Of a stretch of 64,000 nucleotides of DNA, positions 54,080 through 61,785 are shown piece by piece (the stretch's first letter is position 1; the number at the start of each line of letters is the position of its first letter). The position numbers and the translations under genes were made by a program. A model generated the notes under the pieces. That model was given only the letters and a program-made list of their open reading frames with translations, was not told where the DNA came from and ran no database searches. Location of the stretch: assembly GCA_028281765.1 (NCBI GenBank), contig JANQJF010000075.1, positions 62,001 through 126,000 on the forward strand. Direction: 5' to 3'. This stretch comes from Planctomycetota bacterium (GTDB taxonomy: Bacteria > Planctomycetota > UBA1135 > UBA2386).

Positions 54080-54844
54080 CTATTCCTGCTCGCGCTCCGA
54101 GCGAGCGTTGCGTCGGTATTCGGTCGCGGTCATGCCCATGCGCTTGCCGAAGTGCCGCGCGAGATCGCTGTGGTCGTAGAAGCCGGACTCGAGCGCGATC
54201 TCGGTGATCGGTAGCTCGGTCTCTGCCAGGAGCTCGCAGGCGCGAATCACGCGGATCTGCATCAGGTAGGCGCGTGGCGACATCCGGAACGTCGCGTGGA
54301 ACTTCCGGCCGAACTGCCGCGCCGACAGGTTGCTCATGCGCGCGAGTCGATCGATGTCGAGGGGGTCGCGATAGCCGGCTTTCAGGCGTTCGACCGCGGG
54401 TGCGAGTTCGAGATACGGCCGAATCGCCTCGTGCTGCCCCTCGTAGCTTCGCACCGTGCCGCAGAGCCCACAGGTGCGCCCGCGGCGGTCGAGCAGCGGC
54501 AGCTTGTCGGTCACGTACCACTCGGGACTGCCGGACTCGTTCGGGAACAGCTCGACCAAACCGAAGAGCGGTTCGCCCGTGCTCAGCACGCGCTCATCGT
54601 CGCGGCGGTATTTCTCCGCCAGCGCCGGCGAGAAGATCTCCTCGTCCGTCAGGCCCACGAGATCGGCCTCGCGCTCGAGGCCACATCGCCGCACGAAGGC
54701 CGGGTTGCCCATGACCAGGCGAAACTCCGCGTCCTTGGCGAAGAACATCGTGCCGGGCAGGTGGTCGAACAGGTGCCGGAACTGGCCCGGCATCAGTTCC
54801 GAGTCCCACTGCTGATGTCCGGGCTTCCTCACGGCCTCGATCAT
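54080..54844 (-). CDS. PAS-domain AraC-family transcription regulator
   Basis: The start is ATG 54844, giving 254 residues. Residues about 20-135 are a PAS fold (HLFDHLPGTMFFAKDAEFRLVMGNPAFVRRCG, LPLLDRRGRTCGLCGTVRSY). Residues about 150-254 are the double helix-turn-helix of AraC regulators (MSNLSARQFGRKFHATFRMSPRAYLMQIRVIRACELL, ITEIALESGFYDHSDLARHFGKRMGMTATEYRR). The PAS domain replaces the usual cupin sensor, so it may sense a small aromatic or redox signal. It is divergent from the jacalin-like lipoprotein and upstream of, and codirectional with, the ThuA-PVC gene. Either could be its target. Confidence 0.9.
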   Translation of the reverse strand: MIEAVRKPGHQQWDSELMPGQFRHLFDHLPGTMFFAKDAEFRLVMGNPAFVRRCGLEREADLVGLTDEEIFSPALAEKYRRDDERVLSTGEPLFGLVELFPNESGSPEWYVTDKLPLLDRRGRTCGLCGTVRSYEGQHEAIRPYLELAPAVERLKAGYRDPLDIDRLARMSNLSARQFGRKFHATFRMSPRAYLMQIRVIRACELLAETELPITEIALESGFYDHSDLARHFGKRMGMTATEYRRNARSEREQE

Positions 54845-54962
54845 CCAGGATCTGGGGGCGGAGGGCCGCGGCGGATTTCTCGGGAAACCCTGAAGGGCTC
54901 GGCGGCGGCATTCCGGACAGGGGGCAGACCTCGAACGAACCCCTATCCAGGAGACCCTACCG

Positions 54963-56018
54963 ATGACGATCCGCCGCAACGCCCTGTTCAGCCTCGCTTT
55001 CGCCCTGCCCTTCGCCATGACCTCGTGTGGGGGAGGGGGCGGCGGCAGCGACGACGGTGCGCAGCCCGAGCTCGAGCAGAACCCGAGCGCCGAAGGCGTG
55101 CTGCTCCCGGCCCAGGGGCTCGGCACGGACGGGCCGATGGAAGGCGAGTGGCGCGTGAGCGACGTTCGCTTGGTCAACGACCCGGCGCCGATCGGCAACG
55201 AAGGATTCGTGGCCCTCGAGATGGGTCAGACGCTCGTCGTCGAGAACGGCGTGATCGCGCTGCTCGGCGAGAAGAGCGCGAGCTCGATCGAACCGCCCGA
55301 GGGCGGCTCGGCGGGCCAGACGCTCTACTACAGGAACGACGTGGACGGTGACGTGCACTTCTACGCGAACGCGCAGACGATGCTGCACCCGACGATGTTC
55401 ACGGATGCGCAGGTGCAGATCGGCATCGTCTGCGGGACCGTCGGTCCGATGCACGCGATGGCGCGCGTCATGACCAAGCTCGAGGTCGTGGGATGGGCGG
55501 TCGAGGGGGAAGCGGATCCGAGTGGTCAGCGCGCCTACGACATGCTGCTCGAGCGGGTGGTCGAGGAGGAGCCGGAGCAAGAGCCGCAGCCTGCGCAGGT
55601 GGTCGAGCACGGCGATCTCTACGGGAACCAAGACGGTGAGTATGCCGCGGACGACGTCCCGAACGCCGCGGTCACGAAGCTCACGATTCGCTCCGGCGCG
55701 TGGATCGATTCGATCGAGACGCACTGGGGTTCGGAGAGCTCGCGTCACGGTGGAAACGGCGGCAGCCCGACCGCGATCTCGCTCGCCGACGGCGAGTACA
55801 TCACCGGACTCTCCGGGCAATACGACGAGAACCACACGATCCAGTCGCTGGTCGTGACGACCAACCTCGACACCTACGGTCCCTACGGCGCGTCGTGGCA
55901 GGGCTACACCCCGTTCGCCGTCGAGGCGCCGGCCGGCTTCGAGATCTGCGGCTTCCGCGCCTGGTCGAGCGAGTGGTACCTGAACGCGATCGGCGTGCTC
56001 GTGCGTCAGCGCAACTGA
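54963..56018 (+). CDS. Lipoprotein with C-terminal jacalin-like lectin domain
   Basis: The start is ATG 54963 with AGGAG (54949-54953) nine bases upstream, giving 351 residues. The lipobox MTSC is followed by a poly-Gly tether. Residues about 60-180 are an unrecognised beta-rich domain. An acidic Glu/Gln/Pro linker (about 201-212, EEEPEQEPQPAQ) separates a jacalin-like domain (about 215-351): LYGNQDGEYAADD, KLTIRSGAWIDSIETHWG, GGNGGSPTAISLADGEYITGLSGQYDENHTIQSLVVTTN, ending GFRAWSSEWYLNAIGVL. Jacalin-like folds bind sugars, so a surface glycan-binding role is likely. A strong terminator follows. Confidence 0.8.
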   Translation: MTIRRNALFSLAFALPFAMTSCGGGGGGSDDGAQPELEQNPSAEGVLLPAQGLGTDGPMEGEWRVSDVRLVNDPAPIGNEGFVALEMGQTLVVENGVIALLGEKSASSIEPPEGGSAGQTLYYRNDVDGDVHFYANAQTMLHPTMFTDAQVQIGIVCGTVGPMHAMARVMTKLEVVGWAVEGEADPSGQRAYDMLLERVVEEEPEQEPQPAQVVEHGDLYGNQDGEYAADDVPNAAVTKLTIRSGAWIDSIETHWGSESSRHGGNGGSPTAISLADGEYITGLSGQYDENHTIQSLVVTTNLDTYGPYGASWQGYTPFAVEAPAGFEICGFRAWSSEWYLNAIGVLVRQRN

Positions 56019-56038
56019 ACTGCTTCCCGTTCCGAACC

Positions 56039-56078
56039 GGGCTCGTGCGACGCTTCGGCGTCGTGCGGGCCCACTTTT
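56039..56078 (+). terminator. Intrinsic terminator with UUCG tetraloop
   Basis: A 15-bp stem (GGGCTCGTGCGACGC pairing with GCGTCGTGCGGGCCC, with G-U pairs) is closed by a C(UUCG)G tetraloop and followed by a T-rich run (ACTTTTCGTT). It lies 20 bp after the stop of the jacalin-like lipoprotein. It is the clearest factor-independent terminator in the window. Confidence 0.9.
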
Positions 56079-56181
56079 CGTTCCTGCGCGACTGGAGGAA
56101 CTGGGACCAAGGCGACCACGATCGGGCGGACTTCGCGCATGATGACGCGTGTTCTCCAGCTATCCCTGAGTGAAGGACACC

Positions 56182-58329
56182 ATGCAGAGCCGTATCTTCC
56201 TCGCCTCGCTTGCGATCGGGTTCACTGTGCCGAGCGCGTCCGTCGCGCAGGCCTTCCCCTTCGGCCGTGAGGCGATCGATGCATTCGTAGGTGGCGCGCG
56301 CACGCGCACGCTGGGCGCGCTCGATGCGAAGAGCCTCGAACTGCCCGCCGACTTCCTCGCGTGGGTGGATGCGGATCCGGTTCGCCGCGCGTCTGTCTAC
56401 GGGTGCCGCAAGGATCCGCTGCCGGTGCTCCTCGGCCTGCGATCGCTCGAGATCGACCTGGGAGAAGACGTCGTTCGCCGGGACTACCCGCAGCTCGCGA
56501 TCGCGTTCGCGCTGCAGCGTTCGTACCTCGTGCCCGGCGAGGCGGCATCCGGATGGAACGATGGTGCGGGTGCGAAGCCCGAGGGTGCGCTTCCCGATGT
56601 GTCGCCGCGGCCGCGTCTGCAGCTGAGCATTTCCGGTGACCCGCGGATTCCGGTCGACACGAAGGACCGCGAACGCGAGCTCGACCGCAACGATCACATC
56701 ATCAACTTCCTCGAAGACCATCCGTCGATCGAGGTGGAGATCACGGTCAAGGAGCCCGCGCCACTCGAGTACGACGCCAAGGGCGTCGCCAAGCCGCGCG
56801 GCAAGCCGGTCAAGGTGAAGCGCAAGATCTCACGACCGCTCGTCGGTGCCGACGTCATCGCGTCCGCCGAGCTGCAGGTCGAGTTCAACGCCTACATGAA
56901 GGAGCGCGGTCACGGCGACATCGTGCTCGACTGCGGCGAGCGCGTCGTCCACTGGAACAGCAAGGCTGCCGTCAAAGATCGTGAGCAGCGCAAGCGGATC
57001 AAGGCCGCGCACGAGCTGTTCCATACCGCGTATCGCAACAAGGGTCGGATGCCCGCCGAGCGTGATCGCGCGCCGACGGCCGCGGAGTCGATGGCTTGGT
57101 GGATCCGCAACGACCGCGACGAGTTCACGCCCGCGGGCACGAAGAAGAAACGGACGTGGCCGATGTTTCCGCTCAACGCACCTTGGCCGGTGCTGCTCAT
57201 GCTCGTCGCCGACGATCAACCGCTACGAGAGCGCGAGGACATCTGGACCAAGTTCCGCACGAACGGGGAGTTCCGGACCTACGGTGAATACATCGGCGGG
57301 ATCGCGCAGCAGTTCGACATGCAGTCGGCGCGGCGCGTCAGCCCGATCGCGTTCAACTACGGCTCGATCCAAATGATGTGGAAGGATGGCGGCGTGTGCG
57401 GAACGATGGGCAACATCGGCGCGCGCACCTATCGCATCTGCGGCGTGCCGTCGTCGACGGCGGGTCAGCCCGGGCACTGTGCGATCGTGCGCATGAAGCA
57501 CGATTCGAAGTCCGGCGACTACACCTGTGTCGGCGGTCAGTACGCGACGGGTGGCGACGAGGTGACGACCGTCCACGCCGGATGGAACTACGACGACGTC
57601 GGTGGGCGGCGTCCGATGGTGTTCCACCAGTCGGTCGCGTGGGGTGTGAACCACGGTTTGTTCACGTTCATCGACGGCCTGGTGCTCCGGCGCATGTGGG
57701 ACGCGGCCGACGACGAGTTTCGCTCCGAGCACGGCGTTGCGTTCACGACGACTGCGGTTCACACGAACCCGTTCGCGCTCGCGGCCATCGTCGGCGCGAT
57801 CGACACGGCCGCGAATGCCGAGGCCGTGATCGCGATCCTCGACGCGTTCGAGGCGGAGTTCGAGCGGTTCGCGCGGCTGGGGCAGTACCCGCTCTACCGC
57901 ACCACCGTGCGGGAACTGGCGCATGCGCGCATCTTGAAGCTTCCCGCGCCGAAGACCAAGCTGGCCGCCGAGCGGCTGCTGGTCGAGCTCGAGCGGCAGG
58001 GCTGCTCCTCGCCGCGATTGCTCGCGCGCACCTGGCGCGCGATCGGTGGCGAGTCGGAGTTCACGGATCGTTGCGTCCGCGCGGCTGAGACCTACGTCGC
58101 GTTGCCTGGGCGGACCACACATCGCGGCGTATCCAAGGCCTTCGCAAAGTCCGTCAAGGCTTGGCAGCGCACGGTCAAAGGCAAGAAGAAGAAGCGCGCG
58201 TGGGCCGAGGCGATGCTCGCCGAGTTCGATGGCAAGGAGACCATCAAGATCCGCCGCAAGAAGTTCGTCGATCCGGCGGTCGCCGAGCTGTGCCGTTTGG
58301 CCGGGCGCGATGTGCCGAGCGTGAAGTGA
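56182..58329 (+). CDS. Exported transglutaminase-like protein, function unknown
   Basis: ATG 56182 is preferred to GTG 56170 because AAGGA lies just upstream and the signal peptide then begins MQSRIFLASLAIGF and ends SVAQA. The protein has 715 residues. The N-terminal 330 residues are unrecognised and contain a Lys-rich stretch (KGVAKPRGKPVKVKRKI). Residues about 400-470 have a transglutaminase-like pattern: GGVCGTMGNIGARTYRICGVPS (Cys406), GQPGHCAIVRM (His432) and GWNYDD (Asp). The C-terminal 200 residues are helical and Lys/Arg-rich. It may act as a protease or transamidase on cell-wall or surface protein, but the assignment rests on motif spacing only. Confidence 0.55.
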   Translation: MQSRIFLASLAIGFTVPSASVAQAFPFGREAIDAFVGGARTRTLGALDAKSLELPADFLAWVDADPVRRASVYGCRKDPLPVLLGLRSLEIDLGEDVVRRDYPQLAIAFALQRSYLVPGEAASGWNDGAGAKPEGALPDVSPRPRLQLSISGDPRIPVDTKDRERELDRNDHIINFLEDHPSIEVEITVKEPAPLEYDAKGVAKPRGKPVKVKRKISRPLVGADVIASAELQVEFNAYMKERGHGDIVLDCGERVVHWNSKAAVKDREQRKRIKAAHELFHTAYRNKGRMPAERDRAPTAAESMAWWIRNDRDEFTPAGTKKKRTWPMFPLNAPWPVLLMLVADDQPLREREDIWTKFRTNGEFRTYGEYIGGIAQQFDMQSARRVSPIAFNYGSIQMMWKDGGVCGTMGNIGARTYRICGVPSSTAGQPGHCAIVRMKHDSKSGDYTCVGGQYATGGDEVTTVHAGWNYDDVGGRRPMVFHQSVAWGVNHGLFTFIDGLVLRRMWDAADDEFRSEHGVAFTTTAVHTNPFALAAIVGAIDTAANAEAVIAILDAFEAEFERFARLGQYPLYRTTVRELAHARILKLPAPKTKLAAERLLVELERQGCSSPRLLARTWRAIGGESEFTDRCVRAAETYVALPGRTTHRGVSKAFAKSVKAWQRTVKGKKKKRAWAEAMLAEFDGKETIKIRRKKFVDPAVAELCRLAGRDVPSVK

Positions 58330-58336
58330 GTCCGTC

Positions 58337-59251
58337 TCAGGCGTTCGCCAGCGCGAACTCGAGCCCGGCCTTCACCGCGGCGACCTGCGCATCGTTGCAG
58401 ATCTCCGGAGTCGCCTTGGAGCTGTCCGGGTAGACCTCGGTCGTCGTCGTGAAGCGCGCGTCAGTTACGCCGGCACACAGACCGAGCGGCGTGCACGGGT
58501 AGTTGATCACGCCGTTCTGCGTGACGTCCGAACCGATGATCTGCCCGTTGTCGTCCGGCGGCGCGATATGGGTCACGTTCTCGACGCCCGCGATGATCGC
58601 GGCCTGGAACTCGACCTGCGGATTCTCCGTGTCGCCGACCGTGTAGAAACCGTCCGGAATCAAGCCGGGCGCGAACGGCTTGCCATCGCGCGCGGCCAGC
58701 GCCGGTCGGAACTCTTCTTCGTCACTGTCGGTCGTCTCGTGCAGATCCATGTGCATCAGGAAGTCGACGCCCAGGTCGCGAACCAGCGCCATGACGGCGG
58801 CGGACTCTTCGGCAGGGCTTTCGGCGACGAACGATCGGTTCGGGTCGACACAGTTGGGGTTCCAGCGATTGATGACCTCGTATCCCCACGGGCTCACGCA
58901 CGGCGCGAACAGGAAGTTGACGCGGTCGCGATACGACGCGGCCTCGTTGCGCAAGAACGCGAGCGCGCCCTGCACGCCGCTCGTCTCGTAGCCGTGCACG
59001 CCACCGGTGATCAACACCCAGGGCGCGTCGCTCCGCGTCGACGGGAGCTTGACCGACATCAGCGGGTATCGGGCGGGGTCGAGCGGAATCGCTCCGTACT
59101 GCGATACCTCGAACGCATCGTCGAGCCCTTCGAGCTTCGTGAGCACTTCGTCGCGGTAGCTGCGTTCGATCGTGCGAGCCTCGAGCCAAGTGCGCTTCTC
59201 AGCGTCGGTCCAAGGTTCGCCGGGGGTGCCGATGGGGTAGAAGCGTTCCAT
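58337..59251 (-). CDS. M14-family carboxypeptidase / succinylglutamate-desuccinylase-like
   Basis: The start is ATG 59251, giving 304 residues; the longer open frame upstream is probably untranslated. The zinc site is HxxE in GGVHGYETSG, with the third ligand His in MHMDLHETT. The catalytic Glu is in TTTEVYPDSS. VNFLFAPCVSPWGYEVINRWNPNCVDPNRSF is the usual Asn-Pro-Asn-Arg region that binds the substrate carboxylate. No signal peptide is seen, so it acts in the cytoplasm. It probably removes an amino acid from a peptide or an acyl group from an amino acid. Confidence 0.88.
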   Translation of the reverse strand: MERFYPIGTPGEPWTDAEKRTWLEARTIERSYRDEVLTKLEGLDDAFEVSQYGAIPLDPARYPLMSVKLPSTRSDAPWVLITGGVHGYETSGVQGALAFLRNEAASYRDRVNFLFAPCVSPWGYEVINRWNPNCVDPNRSFVAESPAEESAAVMALVRDLGVDFLMHMDLHETTDSDEEEFRPALAARDGKPFAPGLIPDGFYTVGDTENPQVEFQAAIIAGVENVTHIAPPDDNGQIIGSDVTQNGVINYPCTPLGLCAGVTDARFTTTTEVYPDSSKATPEICNDAQVAAVKAGLEFALANA

Positions 59252-59340
59252 ATCGAGTGGTTGGCCGGGGGCCGAACGGTCGTTTTCCCACATCGACGGG
59301 CGCGCGCCAAGGCGCATCGACGGAACGCGGGCTGGCTGTC

Positions 59341-60063
59341 CTAGCGGACCGGCGCGCTCGGATCGTCGAGCAGCCGGCCGTCGACCAGGAACCACAGCGT
59401 GACCCCGTCGAAGATGCGAACCCTGCGATGCGCCGGCGTGTTGAGCGCGTATCCGAGTTCGTTCGGGGCACGCACGCATGTCAGTCGCGTCGCGGCACTG
59501 CCGAGTCGACTCTGCTCGCCTTCGCTCGCGAGTCGGCTCTGCTCACCGACACTCTCCAAGCGGCTGGCTTCTCCCTTGCTGCCGAGGCGACTGTTCTCGC
59601 CGTCGCTGCCGAGGCGGCTGTCCTCGCGCTCGCTCGCGAGTCGGCTCTGTTCGCCCTGGCTGCCGATGCGGCTCGCTTCGCCGGCACTGTCGATCCGGCT
59701 CTGCTCGCCCTGGCTGCCCAGACGGCTGTTTTCTCCCGCGCTGCCGAGACGGCTCTTCTCGGCGACGCTGCCGATGCGGCTCTCTTCGGAGACGCCGGCG
59801 ATCCGGCTCTCCTCGCTCGCACCACCCAGGTGCTCGGAAGAGCACGCGCTCGCGAAGACGCTACCGCTGATGACGATCAGGTCGCGGTGATACTCTTCGT
59901 AGAGACCAGGCAGCGCCAGCAAGAGTGACGCCTCGTCTTCGAAGTGCGCGATCGGCTCACAGTGGTGCGCCGGCGGCGCGGGCAGAGCCACGGTCTGCTC
60001 GGGCATCTGGCAACCTGCCAAGATTCCGAGCGTGCCGGCGAGCATCAGTCGTTCGAAGAACAT
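59341..60063 (-). CDS. Lipoprotein with twelve nonapeptide repeats
   Basis: The start is ATG 60063 with GAGGA upstream, giving 240 residues. The lipobox LAGC (Cys18) marks a lipoprotein. Residues about 86-193 are twelve nine-residue units of consensus S-R-(L/I)-G-S-x-G-E-x, without gaps. A Cys-containing C-terminal region (TCVRAPNELGYALNTPAHRRVRIFDGVTLWFLVDGRLL) follows. The strict nine-residue period with alternating Arg and Glu suggests a beta-solenoid or an extended charged surface rod. The unit is not the RTX nonapeptide. It is probably in one operon with the lipoprotein at 60079, 15 bp away. Function unknown. Confidence 0.7.
   Translation of the reverse strand: MFFERLMLAGTLGILAGCQMPEQTVALPAPPAHHCEPIAHFEDEASLLLALPGLYEEYHRDLIVISGSVFASACSSEHLGGASEESRIAGVSEESRIGSVAEKSRLGSAGENSRLGSQGEQSRIDSAGEASRIGSQGEQSRLASEREDSRLGSDGENSRLGSKGEASRLESVGEQSRLASEGEQSRLGSAATRLTCVRAPNELGYALNTPAHRRVRIFDGVTLWFLVDGRLLDDPSAPVR
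59485..59808 (-). repeat. 27-bp coding tandem repeat, 12 copies
   Basis: Twelve tandem 27-bp units encode the SRLGSxGEx nonapeptides. The units are diverged at the DNA level but conserved at the protein level, which implies selection on the protein and not recent slippage. Confidence 0.85.
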
Positions 60064-60078
60064 GGTCGTCCTCGCGGA

Positions 60079-60741
60079 TCAGCGGTTCTCTTCGCCCGTC
60101 TCGGTCTGCTCTTCGGGCGTAGCCGTCTCGGTGCTCGGAGTTGCCGGCGGCTCCGCGACGTCGTTCTCCTGGCCCGGGAACGGCGCGTCGGACATCCACA
60201 GCACCCAGGAGACGGAGGAGTCGTTCTCCTTGACGTAGAACTGGTTGCCGGCCGGGTCCATCGCGACGGCGTCACGCTCGTACTCGTACGGCTGGTAGAC
60301 GACGCTGACCTGACCACCGAGTGCGTCCTGGACGCGCTTCTTCGGAATCGAGATGCGGTACGTGCGCTTGGCGGACGACTCGAGGCTCGTCTCGAACACG
60401 CGACCGAGGTGGAGGACGCCGAACAGCGGCTTCTCGCGATACGGGAGACGGATGCGCACGAGCTGCGCGCCGCTGCTCAGGAACTCGTCGTACGAGTCGA
60501 GGATGCCGTCACTCGGCACCTGGTGCGGACCGCGACTCAGGAACGGCGGCTTCACCGGATCCGTCCCGGCGAGCTGCCAGTCGTTGGTCTCGGCGACGAT
60601 CTCGGTGCCCTGCGTCAGCAGCGCGACGTGGCGCGGGACGATGCGGTTGGGCAGTTGGGCGGGCGGAACGGTGACGACGCAACCGGTCATCAGGAACGCG
60701 CAGCCAAGGGTGGCGGCGGGAGTCAGCAGTCGTGCAAACAT
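60079..60741 (-). CDS. Lipoprotein of unknown function
   Basis: ATG 60741 is preferred, with GAGGA 5 nt upstream; the frame could start at 60777. The protein has 220 residues, with lipobox MTGC after a 16-residue hydrophobic stretch. The body has beta-like segments (HVALLTQGTEIVAETNDWQL, AQLVRIRLPYREKPLFGVLHLGRVF, KRTYRISIPKKRVQDALGGQVSVVYQPY) and ends in an acidic Thr/Pro/Glu-rich tail (about 193-220). I do not recognise the family. Cotranscribed with the nonapeptide-repeat lipoprotein; the two may work together at the cell surface. Confidence 0.65.
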   Translation of the reverse strand: MFARLLTPAATLGCAFLMTGCVVTVPPAQLPNRIVPRHVALLTQGTEIVAETNDWQLAGTDPVKPPFLSRGPHQVPSDGILDSYDEFLSSGAQLVRIRLPYREKPLFGVLHLGRVFETSLESSAKRTYRISIPKKRVQDALGGQVSVVYQPYEYERDAVAMDPAGNQFYVKENDSSVSWVLWMSDAPFPGQENDVAEPPATPSTETATPEEQTETGEENR

Positions 60742-60911
60742 GGTGTCCTCGGTGATTCGGTCCGTGACAGTCCTCATTCTTCGAGAGGTGCCGGAACGCT
60801 GCTGGAGCCGTTGCCCGCCTCACCCGCCGCATGGGCGGAATCGATCCGGCCGGACGAACCTCATTGACGCTCCTCATTGCGATTCGTGGGCCCGCTCCGG
60901 ACGATGCGGCA

Positions 60912-61709
60912 ATGAGTGACTCGAGCTGTGGTCGGTGCCCGAAAGCGCTGATCGTCCTCGCGACGGCGCTGTTCTCTTCTTGCGGCGCTATGGTCGGCGG
61001 CGTGCAGCCGTGGCCGGAACTCGGCGTGTCGGCGGGTTCGGCGTTCCGCGCGAAATCCGAGGTCGTCGTTCGCATCGACGGAGACGTGCCGGGGCAGGTG
61101 CGGGTACCGCGGCTCAACAACACGATACGGGAGGTCGTGCTGCGTACGAACGACGGCGAGTCTCCGCTAAAGCTCCGTCCGAAACCGACGGAGTGGATCG
61201 TGCCGATTCCGTCCGAGACGAAGGCGCCGTTCGAAGTCGTGCTTCGGCTCGACGAGTCGCCCTACCTCGCGGTCGAACCGCACGTCGCCGCACAAGAGGC
61301 GGACGGGGTCGTGTCGCTCCACGCGCACCACGCGGTCGTGCACGGTGAGAAGCTGTGCTTCGAACCGCAGCCGCACAAGAACACGATCGGCTACTGGGTC
61401 AATCCTGCCGACTGGGCCGAGTGGCATCTGTCCATCGCCGAGCCCGGCGAGTTCGACGTCGTCCTGTGGCAGGGATGCGGCCGCGGGCAGGGCGGCAGCG
61501 ATGTCCGACTCTCGATCGGAGATCAGTCGCTCGACTTCGTCGTCGAAGACACGGGCCACTTCCAGAACTTCGAACGTCGCGTGGTCGGGCGTGTTCGCCT
61601 CTCCGAGGCCGGTCCACGTGTTCTGGAAATTCGGCCACAGCGCTTGGCGAAGAACGCCGTCATGGACGTGCGGCTGATCGAGCTGGTGCCGTTCGCGTCA
61701 GATCGGTAG
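60912..61709 (+). CDS. Lipoprotein with carbohydrate-binding-like C-terminal domain
   Basis: The start is ATG 60912, giving 265 residues with lipobox FSSC. Residues about 40-130 form a beta-sandwich (LGVSAGSAFRAKSEVVVRIDG). Residues about 150-265 (IGYWVNPADWAEWHLSIAEPGEFDVVLWQGCGRGQGGSDVRL, ending GPRVLEIRPQRLAKNAVMDVRLIELVP) match the accessory beta-sandwich attached to planctomycete sulfatases and fucosidases. No enzyme domain is present, so it may be a free glycan-binding lipoprotein. It is divergent from the lipoprotein pair at 60741. Confidence 0.65.
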   Translation: MSDSSCGRCPKALIVLATALFSSCGAMVGGVQPWPELGVSAGSAFRAKSEVVVRIDGDVPGQVRVPRLNNTIREVVLRTNDGESPLKLRPKPTEWIVPIPSETKAPFEVVLRLDESPYLAVEPHVAAQEADGVVSLHAHHAVVHGEKLCFEPQPHKNTIGYWVNPADWAEWHLSIAEPGEFDVVLWQGCGRGQGGSDVRLSIGDQSLDFVVEDTGHFQNFERRVVGRVRLSEAGPRVLEIRPQRLAKNAVMDVRLIELVPFASDR

Positions 61710-61785
61710 TCGGCTTTCGTTTCGGGACAATTGCGCCGATAGGTGTATGCTGAGCGGTGACTGAAAACCGAGGCTGCCCGCAACC

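Noticed and set aside
50783..54214. 1143-codon open frame on the plus strand
   Set aside because: Antisense to the ThuA-PVC-cytochrome gene, which has a full set of recognised domains.
59485..59808. CRISPR-like regular repeats
   Set aside because: The period is 27 bp with no spacers, the units are in frame in one lipoprotein gene, and conservation is at protein level.
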